Source: a virus
IMG/VR virus record: IMGVR_UViG_3300009071_000069
Location: 1-24,379 of that record
Length of the DNA stretch: 24,379 nucleotides
Direction: 5' to 3' (one strand)
Made by a program: the position numbers and the translations under genes. This document shows, piece after piece, positions 1 to 7,144 of the stretch. Numbering within the stretch: position 1 is the first letter of the stretch; each line of letters starts with the position of its first letter. The notes beneath the pieces were generated by a model, which saw only the letters and a list, made by a program, of their open reading frames with translations, ran no database searches and was not told the origin of the DNA.

Positions 1-19
1 CTTCAAAATTTAAATTCAT
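1..19 (-). other. Possible start of a further minus-strand gene, cut by the window edge
   Basis: After the PLP-enzyme stop, minus-strand 60-1 contains one ATG (19-17) whose frame (MNLNFE) is open to the edge. There is no clear ribosome site, and an earlier in-frame pair of ATGs at 40-35 runs into a stop after a few codons. It may equally be intergenic sequence. Confidence 0.2.
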
Positions 20-60
20 ATCACTGTTAATGACATGATCATTTCGCTGATAAGGTATAT

Positions 61-828
61 TCACGATCCTACATTCCAAAAAAGTGCGCCAGGTGACGCA
101 TGATCCTTGATAAACTCCCACGCTTTTGCGTCGTAGGTTGGTGCGGACGGGAATGGGGGCAACACTTTGGTTGCTTTGTTGAAGGCGTATTTCGACTGGT
201 AGGTCTTAGCCTTTCCGTACTCGCCGCTATGTCCCACACGGACGCAGTGAAAGGAGGATCGTGGCCACGCGAGTTGTAGTCCTCTGGTGAGTGTTCCACT
301 TGATCCTACCGTCCAGACTTCATCTGGAGATACATCCATGCTACGAGCAACCCGAATGATGGAAGCGATAACAGTAGGATGGTCAAAACCAATAGGAAGT
401 AATCTGCGATGCTTTGGATCTTCTGCAACATAATCTCTTGCCCTTTTTTCAGTAACACTAAGCATTCCGTTTGGAACCCAGTGCATTATAGCACCTGCTT
501 CGATTGCTTGCAACTGATAAGAGTGTCTTTTTTCAACAGCACGATCTGCCATGAAGATCACTGCCTTCTTATCATACCTGCCACACAGATGTGCAAGTGA
601 GATCTGAGCATAACCAGTGGCAGGTGAACTACCATATACCCACTCCTTGATCTCGGGTTGTGACTGGATCAGGTGATCTGCAAATCGCATCTTCGATCCA
701 CCACCGATGAGATCGTCGCGGACGACGAGGATCCCCTCATGCTCCTCTACGACGGGAGCAGGGAGGGAGTCCGTCCAATCACCAATCATCTCTAAGTAAT
801 CTTCTGCTGTCTCTGTGAATAGACTCAT
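61..828 (-). CDS. Fold-type-II PLP-dependent enzyme-like protein
   Basis: A 255-aa protein resembling the fold-type-II PLP family (tryptophan synthase beta, ACC deaminase and threonine synthase type). VVRDDLIGGGSKMRFADHLI (35-54) offers Lys46 as the probable cofactor-binding lysine, YGSSPATGYAQISLAH matches the substrate-binding loop, and VWTVGSSGTLTRGLQLAW resembles the glycine-rich phosphate-binding loop. It is shorter than the usual 300-400 aa but shows both halves. The substrate is unknown. PLP enzymes occur in some phage DNA-hypermodification pathways, but no partner gene for that is visible here. The gene overlaps the gene 46 stop (ATGA) with a weak ribosome site. Its ends are about 57-63% G+C in sampled lines while gene 46 is about 30%, suggesting later acquisition. 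Confidence 0.75.
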   Translation of the reverse strand: MSLFTETAEDYLEMIGDWTDSLPAPVVEEHEGILVVRDDLIGGGSKMRFADHLIQSQPEIKEWVYGSSPATGYAQISLAHLCGRYDKKAVIFMADRAVEKRHSYQLQAIEAGAIMHWVPNGMLSVTEKRARDYVAEDPKHRRLLPIGFDHPTVIASIIRVARSMDVSPDEVWTVGSSGTLTRGLQLAWPRSSFHCVRVGHSGEYGKAKTYQSKYAFNKATKVLPPFPSAPTYDAKAWEFIKDHASPGALFWNVGS

Positions 829-2543
829 TTTTTCTTAAGAGAACTGAAATTGTTCTTTTTCTCTACGACAACTGTTTTATCAAACTTATCAGACATTTGA
901 TCTAACTTATGGGAAATTACAACAACGCTTCCAGACTTCTTGAGTGAGTAAAGATTTCTCATCAATTCTTCTGTGCCAGATGCATCCAACGAAGAATCAA
1001 AAATTTCATCAAGAATAAGTAAATTGCAGTTTGCACTATTCTTTACTTTGGCAACTTCTCTCCACGCAAACAACAAAGCAAGATCAATTCTTAATTTTTC
1101 ACCTTCACTAAAACTCATATAACTAAATTTATCTCGATGCCTGCTTTTAATCGTTTCTTCAAATTCTTCGTTTAGTTCAAACTTGGTGAAGAAATTCATA
1201 TTTGTTAAAAATGTATTGATAACTTTATTGATTAACGGAAGATAATGCTTAATAATTTTAGATTTAATACCACTGTCTTTTAAAAGAGAAACGCAAGAAG
1301 AGTATTCCATCTTTTCAATATCATACTGAGACAAAGATTCTTGTAGTGTTTGTTTTTTAATCTCAAGTTCTTCTAAATTTTTGTTTTCTTTTTCTAATTC
1401 ATCTGCATCTTCGTGGGGTTTTTGTAACTCTTTCTGGAGATCAATCAACTCTTTTTCATATCTTTCAATCATAGTTAGATTGATGTTATATTTTTCTTCT
1501 AATTTTTTATTGCTACTATGATCTTCTAGTCTGGAAGAAAGGAATTTTTCACACTTACCTAAAGAATCTTTTGCAGTTTCAAGGTTTTTTTCCAGTGCTT
1601 TTAGTTCTTCTGAAAGACTACTTATTTTATTTTCTCTAAATGTTACATCAATTGACTGTTTACATACTGGACAATTTTCATTATCCTCATAAAAATCAAC
1701 ACTCTTTTGAGACGAAACAATCTTATTGATAAAGGATTTTTCTTCTGTTCGAAGAGTAACCTTTTTATCCTTGAGAGATTCTATTTCGGTTTCAATGTCA
1801 CCTGAAATCATAGATGATAGAATTTCTTTCATCGTATCTCTGCTAGAAAAAATAGATTTGTTTATCTTTTCTATGTTTTCTTTGATCTTTGATTCCGAAC
1901 TCTTTTTTTGATCTTGTATTTTAGCGATGAATTTCTTCTGGTATTCGATTTTTTCTTCAAAACTTTCAATTTTACGGTTCGTCTCATTTATTTTCTCCTT
2001 AACAAAGGAAAGTTTTCCCTTTGCAATTTGATTCATGTTTGAAAACACATTGATATCAAGAATATTTTCTATAATATTTCTTCTATCTGCTGGGGACAAC
2101 TGTAAGAACGGAACAAAAGATGATCTACCAAGAATTACCACTTGAGTGAATGTCTTGTAGTTCATCTTAATTATCTGTGATTCAAGAAATTCTTGATAAT
2201 CTTTAGCCTTTGCATTTTGATCTAAAAGTTTTCCGTTCTTGTGAATTTCAAAAATCTTAGGAGAAAGACCTCTCTTAATAAAATAATTATTTGTTCCGAT
2301 AGAAAACTCAAGTTCCACTAAACAGTTTTTAGCATTAACTGTATTTACGAGTTGAGGTATATTAATTTTTCTAAATGGTTTTCCGTATAAAGCAAAGGTG
2401 ATTGAGTCGAGGTAAGCAAATGACTTACCTCGACCATTCAACCCAGATACTAATATCGACTCATTTTTTGTAAAATCTACTTCTGTGAAGTAATTACCAA
2501 AAGAACCAAAATTTTTAAATTTAAGTTTCTTGAATGTTATCAT
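825..2543 (-). CDS. 46: Recombination endonuclease subunit gp46 (SbcC/Rad50-like ATPase)
   Basis: ABC-type ATPase that binds gp47 and controls its nuclease. 572 aa (T4: 560). Order of elements: Walker A GLNGRGKS (34-41), coiled coil, zinc hook CPVC (Cys291, Cys294), returning coiled coil to about 400, ABC signature MSFSEGEKLRIDL (about 475-488), Walker B LLILDEIFD (about 508-516) and the H-loop VVISHKLDQM. The protein is complete. GAGG lies 6 nt before the ATG, inside the end of the SET-domain gene. The stop overlaps the next ATG (ATGA), so all five genes of the operon are translationally linked. Confidence 0.97.
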   Translation of the reverse strand: MITFKKLKFKNFGSFGNYFTEVDFTKNESILVSGLNGRGKSFAYLDSITFALYGKPFRKINIPQLVNTVNAKNCLVELEFSIGTNNYFIKRGLSPKIFEIHKNGKLLDQNAKAKDYQEFLESQIIKMNYKTFTQVVILGRSSFVPFLQLSPADRRNIIENILDINVFSNMNQIAKGKLSFVKEKINETNRKIESFEEKIEYQKKFIAKIQDQKKSSESKIKENIEKINKSIFSSRDTMKEILSSMISGDIETEIESLKDKKVTLRTEEKSFINKIVSSQKSVDFYEDNENCPVCKQSIDVTFRENKISSLSEELKALEKNLETAKDSLGKCEKFLSSRLEDHSSNKKLEEKYNINLTMIERYEKELIDLQKELQKPHEDADELEKENKNLEELEIKKQTLQESLSQYDIEKMEYSSCVSLLKDSGIKSKIIKHYLPLINKVINTFLTNMNFFTKFELNEEFEETIKSRHRDKFSYMSFSEGEKLRIDLALLFAWREVAKVKNSANCNLLILDEIFDSSLDASGTEELMRNLYSLKKSGSVVVISHKLDQMSDKFDKTVVVEKKNNFSSLKKK

Positions 2544-3252
2544 TCTTTTCCTCTATTCTCGAACGAAACTTTTTTTGTTGACATGAGGAACAACCACCTT
2601 TCTTACCAGATGCATTTGCTGTTCCAAGTTTACTCTTAATCGTATCCCCTGTCAAGTCATAATATTCCTTTGGAGTTATCCCTGAAGGTCCTATTCCATT
2701 TTTTGGATATCCAATAGTAACTACTTCTCCTCGATCTAGATCTCGGAGTGCATAAATTCTAAGTACTCGCATCATTGAGTCAAACTGAACATAAGCGTTT
2801 GGTGTTGCTGAGGGACCATATGCAAGAGCATTACCGAGAGGTAAAATTACATGGTTACCAACTTCATCTGACTTATAAACAGCATCATCTTCGGGTAAAG
2901 TCCACATGAGATATGCTGCAACCTTATCTCGTAATGCCATAAACATGTCATCCCTGCGAGACTCCATGACATAGTAGTAGCATTCTTCTAAAAGATCTCC
3001 TCTTTTAATTTCTTTTTCGGTTACTACTTGAGATAACCCAGTCGGGTTAACCGTGAGACGAACAGAACTTGCAAAGTTTTCTTTGTTTGGAACAATTTTA
3101 GTTGTTCCGCTCTTCACTCCGTGGATTGAAGATTCCATTCGATACGCACTTGCAGCCTTTTTAATTCTTTCAACTTTGTCAGACGAATCAGTATCTACCT
3201 TTGCAGATTCTGGAATTTCTTCTTCGGTGACAGATATTTCTTCACTCTTCAT
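2521..3252 (-). CDS. SET-domain protein (putative lysine methyltransferase) with a C-terminal CxxC tail
   Basis: A 243-aa protein between 47 and 46. Residues about 62-183 fit a SET domain: a first strand with SQVVTEKEIKRGDLLEECYY, then VILPLGNALAYGPSATPNAY (136-154, the place of the NHSCxPN knot motif, here not exact), VLRIYALRDLDRGEVVTIGY (163-182, matching the usual I-A-x-R-D-I-x-x-G-E-E-I-x-x-x-Y ending). SET proteins use S-adenosylmethionine to methylate lysines; the substrate is unknown. Residues 1-60 are charged and flexible, and the tail holds GGCSSCQQKKFRSR with Cys221 and Cys224. GGAGAG lies 8 nt before the ATG. It overlaps gene 47 by 11 nt and gene 46 by 23 nt. Activity is uncertain because the knot motif is degenerate. 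Confidence 0.72.
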   Translation of the reverse strand: MKSEEISVTEEEIPESAKVDTDSSDKVERIKKAASAYRMESSIHGVKSGTTKIVPNKENFASSVRLTVNPTGLSQVVTEKEIKRGDLLEECYYYVMESRRDDMFMALRDKVAAYLMWTLPEDDAVYKSDEVGNHVILPLGNALAYGPSATPNAYVQFDSMMRVLRIYALRDLDRGEVVTIGYPKNGIGPSGITPKEYYDLTGDTIKSKLGTANASGKKGGCSSCQQKKFRSRIEEKNDNIQET

Positions 3253-4303
3253 TTGTTATACTCTCCATGTAAAGGGTTTTCATTATTCTTTTTAACGAAT
3301 CTTTATTCAAATCAGTTTCGATTAAATCAATTTCTGTGCTTATAATTGTTAATGTATCTTGTGCAAGATCAACTTTTTCTTCTTGATCTAAGTCCGCAGA
3401 AAAGTCTTCGATCACAGAAATGTCAGCAACATCTAGTTCATATAAAGCATCAATGAAAGATTCAAACAAACTTGACTTGGTTTTATTCTCTACAATAATT
3501 TTAACATATCTATTTTTCAGTTTATCAGTTAATTCTGATTGAAGATCTTTGAGTGCTTTCTTATCCATGTCGTCATAGATGTATGAATAGAACATCTTAT
3601 CTGGGTTCTCTACAAATTCAAGATCTCTGGTTTCGCTGTCAAGAACATGAAAACCTTTCATGTCATGAAGATCGCTAAATGTAATTTGGTATTGTGTCCC
3701 AAGATAATGAACATTGTTCTTTTGACTTTTTGTATGAAAGTGTCCGCTCAAAACTTTTTCAAACCGTCTCAGCGGTTTATCAGACATTCCTCCATTAAAA
3801 TTCATACCTCGCATAACTTCATAACCTTCTAGTTCAAAATGCCCTCCTATAATAGAGCATCTGCAAGACTTAAGAAAATCTAAAGTGGAGTCTTTATTCT
3901 CACTGTTAATCCAAGGAATTAATCCAACAAGCAATCCTTCATAGTCTAATGTTACGGGAGACTCATGAATAATGATGTTATCGTAATTAGAAAGAAGTTC
4001 TTTAGGGGAATTTACCTTGTTAGTATTTTTATAATAGGTGTCATGGTTGCCCAAAGAAAGATTGATGGTGACACCCATCTCCTGTAAAGGATCTAAAATA
4101 CTTTTTCGTACTTTCTGTAATGTACTAAAATTAATATATTTTCTGCGATCAAAAAAATCACCCAAATGAATCACTTCTTTTATTTCATTTTTTTTGATAT
4201 ATGGAAAAAATACATTTTCATAAAATGAAATAAAATAATCTAGAAACAATCCAGAATCGTTTCTAGCACCAAAGTGCGAATCATTCAAAACACCTATTTT
4301 CAT
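3242..4303 (-). CDS. 47: Recombination endonuclease subunit gp47 (SbcD/Mre11-like)
   Basis: Metallophosphoesterase nuclease that works with gp46 in resecting DNA ends for recombination-dependent replication and host DNA breakdown. 353 aa (T4: 339). All five metal motifs are present: NDSHFG (Asp8, His10), HLGDFFDRR (Asp49), LGNHDTY (Asn86, His87), GGHFE (His155) and SGHFH (His188, His190). The C-terminal ~120 residues are the capping and gp46-binding part. The start overlaps the gene 55 stop (ATGA) and the 3' end overlaps the next gene by 11 nt. Unlike T4, where 47 and 46 are separated by other small genes, a SET-domain gene lies between them here. Confidence 0.96.
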   Translation of the reverse strand: MKIGVLNDSHFGARNDSGLFLDYFISFYENVFFPYIKKNEIKEVIHLGDFFDRRKYINFSTLQKVRKSILDPLQEMGVTINLSLGNHDTYYKNTNKVNSPKELLSNYDNIIIHESPVTLDYEGLLVGLIPWINSENKDSTLDFLKSCRCSIIGGHFELEGYEVMRGMNFNGGMSDKPLRRFEKVLSGHFHTKSQKNNVHYLGTQYQITFSDLHDMKGFHVLDSETRDLEFVENPDKMFYSYIYDDMDKKALKDLQSELTDKLKNRYVKIIVENKTKSSLFESFIDALYELDVADISVIEDFSADLDQEEKVDLAQDTLTIISTEIDLIETDLNKDSLKRIMKTLYMESITNEE

Positions 4304-4818
4304 TTCTTACCTTTTTTCTTTGAACTAGATCCAAATTTTTCAATATCTTTATCTGTTAGTTCAAATTCCTTTTTCAGTGCATCATCAATATTTTCTTCTT
4401 TCTTTTTCTCAAAATAGTTTTCTTTATACCAAGATAAAGTGGAGTCTGGATGTTGCTCCATCAGTTTATACTTAATATACATTTGCTTCTTTTCCTTTTC
4501 TATTCTTCGAAGAAAGGCAAAGTAAGTAATTTGAGTAAAGTAAGAAAATGGATTCTTAGATTTATCTGGATCAAAGTTGTGTGCGTACATTACACAGTTT
4601 TCTATCGCATCACTTATCATATCGTCTCGAAAAGGATACTTGATAAAGTTACCTTTCTTCGATAAGTTTTCAGCAATGCTCATAAAGCATTCTCCAATAT
4701 AGTTTGTTATTGGAGGATTCTTTTCGTCTGCGTTTTGTGCTTCACGAACACCCTTAATCCAGTCTGTCATACTTTCATAAAATTTAGTGTTATCAATATA
4801 GTGCGTGGGTTTTTTCAT
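4300..4818 (-). CDS. 55: Late transcription sigma factor gp55
   Basis: Phage sigma factor that directs host RNA polymerase to late promoters (TATAAATA -10 boxes, no -35). 172 aa (T4: 185). The N-terminal YIDNTKFYESMTDW lines up with T4 YVNNKELLQAIIDW, supporting the start at 4818. The conserved core is SIAENLSKKGNFIKYPF, DDMISDAIENCVMYAHNFD followed by NPFSYFTQITYFAFLRRIEK, corresponding to sigma region 2. The C-terminus is Ser/Lys-rich (FGSSSKKKGKK) and lacks a copy of the T4 clamp-binding ending SLDFLYE. There is no ribosome site in the predicted transcript, which should begin at the ATG. The TGA stop overlaps the gene 47 ATG (ATGA). Confidence 0.93.
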   Translation of the reverse strand: MKKPTHYIDNTKFYESMTDWIKGVREAQNADEKNPPITNYIGECFMSIAENLSKKGNFIKYPFRDDMISDAIENCVMYAHNFDPDKSKNPFSYFTQITYFAFLRRIEKEKKQMYIKYKLMEQHPDSTLSWYKENYFEKKKEENIDDALKKEFELTDKDIEKFGSSSKKKGKK

Positions 4819-4824
4819 ATACGA

Positions 4825-4852
4825 ATTTTACATCCTAAAAAGATTTTGTCAA
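4825..4852 (-). promoter_or_regulatory. Sigma70-type promoter of the gene 55 operon
   Basis: On the minus strand TTGACA (4852-4847), a 16-nt spacer and TAAAAT (4830-4825), then TCGTAT and the ATG at 4818. With standard geometry the transcript starts at the A of the ATG. This is the only good promoter before the 55-47-SET-46-PLP operon and implies transcription by host RNA polymerase before late genes are on. Confidence 0.85.
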
Positions 4853-4866
4853 GTTTTTACTTGACA
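4847..4866. repeat. Perfect 8-bp inverted repeat holding both divergent -35 boxes
   Basis: TGTCAAGT (4847-4854), TTTT, ACTTGACA (4859-4866). Each arm contains one TTGACA, the left arm on the minus strand and the right arm on the plus strand, so the dyad couples two back-to-back promoters. It could also be an operator for a dimeric regulator. Confidence 0.85.
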
Positions 4867-4888
4867 GTTTTTTGTTCACGATTATAAT
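4861..4888 (+). promoter_or_regulatory. Consensus sigma70-type promoter on the plus strand (antisense direction)
   Basis: TTGACA (4861-4866), a 16-nt spacer and TATAAT (4883-4888): both hexamers are perfect. Expected start is near 4895. No convincing plus-strand gene lies downstream; the transcript would run antisense into the 3' end of the Sm-like gene and uvsW. A ribosome-site-like AAAAGGAG at 4905-4912 is followed by stop codons, not by a start. Confidence 0.7.
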
Positions 4889-4914
4889 CTCTGTGTGGAG
4901 AGAGAAAAGGAGTA

Positions 4915-4937
4915 ATAAGTTAACTAAGCTTACTTAT
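4915..4937. repeat. Short imperfect dyad at the end of the Sm-like gene
   Basis: ATAAGT (4915-4920) and ACTTAT (4932-4937) flank 11 nt, spanning the Sm-like gene stop. The stem is short and AT-rich with no U-tract, so I do not call it a terminator in either direction. I saw no better terminator between the Sm-like gene and gene 55. Confidence 0.25.
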
Positions 4938-5652
4938 AGTCTTCGTTAGATAAATCATTATCCCAATCAGTCCACCTATTACCATATTCTGGATTATCTT
5001 TGTCTTCAATAGTTGATTCATCGCTAATTTCTTCACTGTTCATTTTATTGTTAGGTCCATAATACATTTCTTCAAGCATATCGAAGATCTTCGAAGAAAT
5101 TATACCATCTTCGAACAAACCTTTCAAATCATCATACGATAAATCCATATTCAGATAGATTCTATCTTTACCATTAGGCTCAGGATTATTTAATTCGTTT
5201 GAGTCGAATGCTTCTAATTTTTCTTCTAAAGCATCCAGTTCATTAAAAATGTCATTATTGTTAGTTGGTGGAAATTTAAACATTTGCTTTATGGTGTCTT
5301 CCAGACTTTTTTGATTCATCGCATCTGGGTCCATTTTAGTTACTTTGCCTGGTTTGTGAGGCTGAACATCTAGATCATGCTTTGCTTTATCATACATGGT
5401 CACGACTAATTGATCTGGTGTAAAAATAGAGGTGATATGAGATTCTTTAATTTTTGCTTGAACATCGTTAGTGTATGACATCCAGTCTCTTAAGAATACT
5501 ACTTCCTTTTGAGACACCATAGTGTTCATCATAGTTTGAGTTTTAAATATCATTGGACGATCAATTAAAATCTTGTCCTTTTCTCGACCTTTTATATTTC
5601 CTATTATTTCTTCGCCGCTACTTAGTTTAATGATTCTATAAGAAGTCTTCAT
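4930..5652 (-). CDS. Sm/Hfq-like N-terminal domain protein of unknown function
   Basis: A 240-aa protein from the ATG at 5652 (MKTSYRIIKLSSGEEIIGN), preceded by GGAGAG 8 nt upstream and one base after the uvsW stop; an in-frame ATG at 5703 lies inside uvsW and has no ribosome site. Residues 1-50 (YRIIKLSSGEEIIGNIKGRE, then KILIDRPMIF) resemble the strand pattern of Sm-fold proteins, in which a conserved Gly follows two strands. Residues 90-240 are acidic and low-complexity with no recognised domain, including a Met/Asn/Glu-rich tail. An RNA-binding role is inferred from the fold guess only. It is the last gene before the divergent promoter region, and a plus-strand promoter would transcribe antisense to it. 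Confidence 0.7.
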   Translation of the reverse strand: MKTSYRIIKLSSGEEIIGNIKGREKDKILIDRPMIFKTQTMMNTMVSQKEVVFLRDWMSYTNDVQAKIKESHITSIFTPDQLVVTMYDKAKHDLDVQPHKPGKVTKMDPDAMNQKSLEDTIKQMFKFPPTNNNDIFNELDALEEKLEAFDSNELNNPEPNGKDRIYLNMDLSYDDLKGLFEDGIISSKIFDMLEEMYYGPNNKMNSEEISDESTIEDKDNPEYGNRWTDWDNDLSNEDYK

Positions 5653-5653
5653 G

Positions 5654-7144
5654 TTATTCTCTCCGAATCGGTATGGCAATTGACTCATAATTAAAACCTT
5701 CATTAGTATATATTTTAATTCTTTCTTCTAAATGTTTCAGAGTATGGTTTTTGTAACTTTTATACTGAAGATCATCACCGATATCGTATAGTTTTGCAAT
5801 ATCTTTTGTGGAAGAAGTTCTTAGACCTCTTCCTATAGATTGAAGTACTCTGATTACAGACTTAGAAGGAAAAGCAAAAATGATGTTGTGGATGTTCCTT
5901 ATATTTATACCAGTTGAACATGTCCCATATGAAGCAACTAAAATAGAATTCTCTTCAGTGTCTATAATCTTTCGGATCATTTCTCTTTCTTCAACATCTT
6001 TATTACCGTGGATAAAGTACACAGGGTTGTCCGAGGAGTCCCTCAGAGACTCGTAGAGAGGTTTGCCGTGTTTCTCCACGAAATTGAACAGTAGAAGAGT
6101 GTTTCCTTTCAATTTAGTTGCTAAATCAATAATGAACTTGTTTCTTTTCTCCGAGGATACAAGCCAATCAACTTCTTCTTGATACTTCGCTCTTTTAACT
6201 TCCTTACAGTCTTCCTCGTCATACTTTAGAGTAATGCAACTAATTTTAAGTTGAGAAAGAATCTTCTGTTCCATTAGTTTTACGGTAGATGTTACCTTTA
6301 TGGTAGGTCCAAACAAACCCTCAATCATAAGTTTGTGTGTTTTCGTATTGTCCAAAGTACCAGTTGTCCCGATACGAACATAGGCATTTTTTATTTTAGT
6401 AAGGAGTTCTACCAGCGACTTTGCTTTATATAAGTGACACTCGTCACCAAATACCCCTGCAACATCATCAAAATATGATTCGGGCATCTTGTACAAACTT
6501 TGCCATGTAGATACCACCACTCTTCTTTTGGTTTCTTTCTCCTTACCGGAAAAGATCATGTGAATGTCTTCTTCATTAAAAGAGTTATCATTGACTGAGT
6601 ATTCTAAAAAGTCAGACTTCATCTGAGAAGCAAGTCCGGTTGTTGGAACGATCACTAAGAACTTTTTATCTTCTGGAAAACAAGAAAGATAATACCTTAG
6701 AAGGCAATAAATGATAAGAGACTTGCCGCTTCCGGTAGGAGATAATAGAAGACACCTTCTGTTCAGTAATGCTTCACGAATAGCCTTTACTTGATGATCG
6801 TGTAATGTGATCGGATCTTTACCATTGCTTATGCTTAGTTTAGAAAGAAATGTATCGATATCATCGCATGGTTGTTTTTCTTCTTTATGTAAATCCAAAA
6901 CATAAGGATAATTTCTATCTTCGCAAAACTTCTTTACATGAGATGAAAGTCCCGCATAAATTGTGCGATTGAAAATATTAAACAGGCGTATTTTACCGTC
7001 CCAGTATTTGTTCTTGTATGCAGGGGTATATTGGTAATTTGGAACCATGAATGTAAAGTATTCGCTCAGTTCCTTTGCAAACCCTTTATCACAATCAACT
7101 TTAAGGTTTACTGCATCTATTTGTTTTATTTTAAAATCACTCAT
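5654..7144 (-). CDS. uvsW: UvsW recombination/branch-migration helicase
   Basis: Superfamily 2 helicase that remodels branched DNA and R-loops and takes part in the switch from origin- to recombination-dependent replication. 496 aa. The N-terminal domain has the family feature PAYKNKYWDGKIRLFN (41-56) followed by YAGL. Motif I is SPTGSGKSLI (Lys141), motif II DECH (234-237), motif III GTTGTL (259-264), later IHGNKD (378-383), SYGTCSTGINIRN (405-417) and motif VI QSIGRGLR (435-442). All helicase motifs are intact. The start overlaps the uvsY stop (ATGA), and the end provides the ribosome site (GGAGAG) for the next gene, so uvsY-uvsW-Sm-like form a coupled unit. Confidence 0.96.
   Translation of the reverse strand: MSDFKIKQIDAVNLKVDCDKGFAKELSEYFTFMVPNYQYTPAYKNKYWDGKIRLFNIFNRTIYAGLSSHVKKFCEDRNYPYVLDLHKEEKQPCDDIDTFLSKLSISNGKDPITLHDHQVKAIREALLNRRCLLLSPTGSGKSLIIYCLLRYYLSCFPEDKKFLVIVPTTGLASQMKSDFLEYSVNDNSFNEEDIHMIFSGKEKETKRRVVVSTWQSLYKMPESYFDDVAGVFGDECHLYKAKSLVELLTKIKNAYVRIGTTGTLDNTKTHKLMIEGLFGPTIKVTSTVKLMEQKILSQLKISCITLKYDEEDCKEVKRAKYQEEVDWLVSSEKRNKFIIDLATKLKGNTLLLFNFVEKHGKPLYESLRDSSDNPVYFIHGNKDVEEREMIRKIIDTEENSILVASYGTCSTGINIRNIHNIIFAFPSKSVIRVLQSIGRGLRTSSTKDIAKLYDIGDDLQYKSYKNHTLKHLEERIKIYTNEGFNYESIAIPIRRE

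Noticed and set aside
69-600. Short open frames overlapping the PLP-enzyme gene (69-299 minus, 409-600 plus)
   Set aside because: They lie wholly inside a convincing gene in another frame and show no start signals or family features.
4889-4949. A small plus-strand reading frame starting with GTG near 4891 after the perfect promoter
   Set aside because: About 18 codons, no ribosome site before the GTG, and the AAAAGGAG lies inside it rather than ahead of a start.
5902-5909. Perfect late-promoter 8-mer TATAAATA on the minus strand inside uvsW
   Set aside because: It lies within coding sequence about 250 nt before the next gene. Such an 8-mer is expected a few times by chance in AT-rich DNA of this length.
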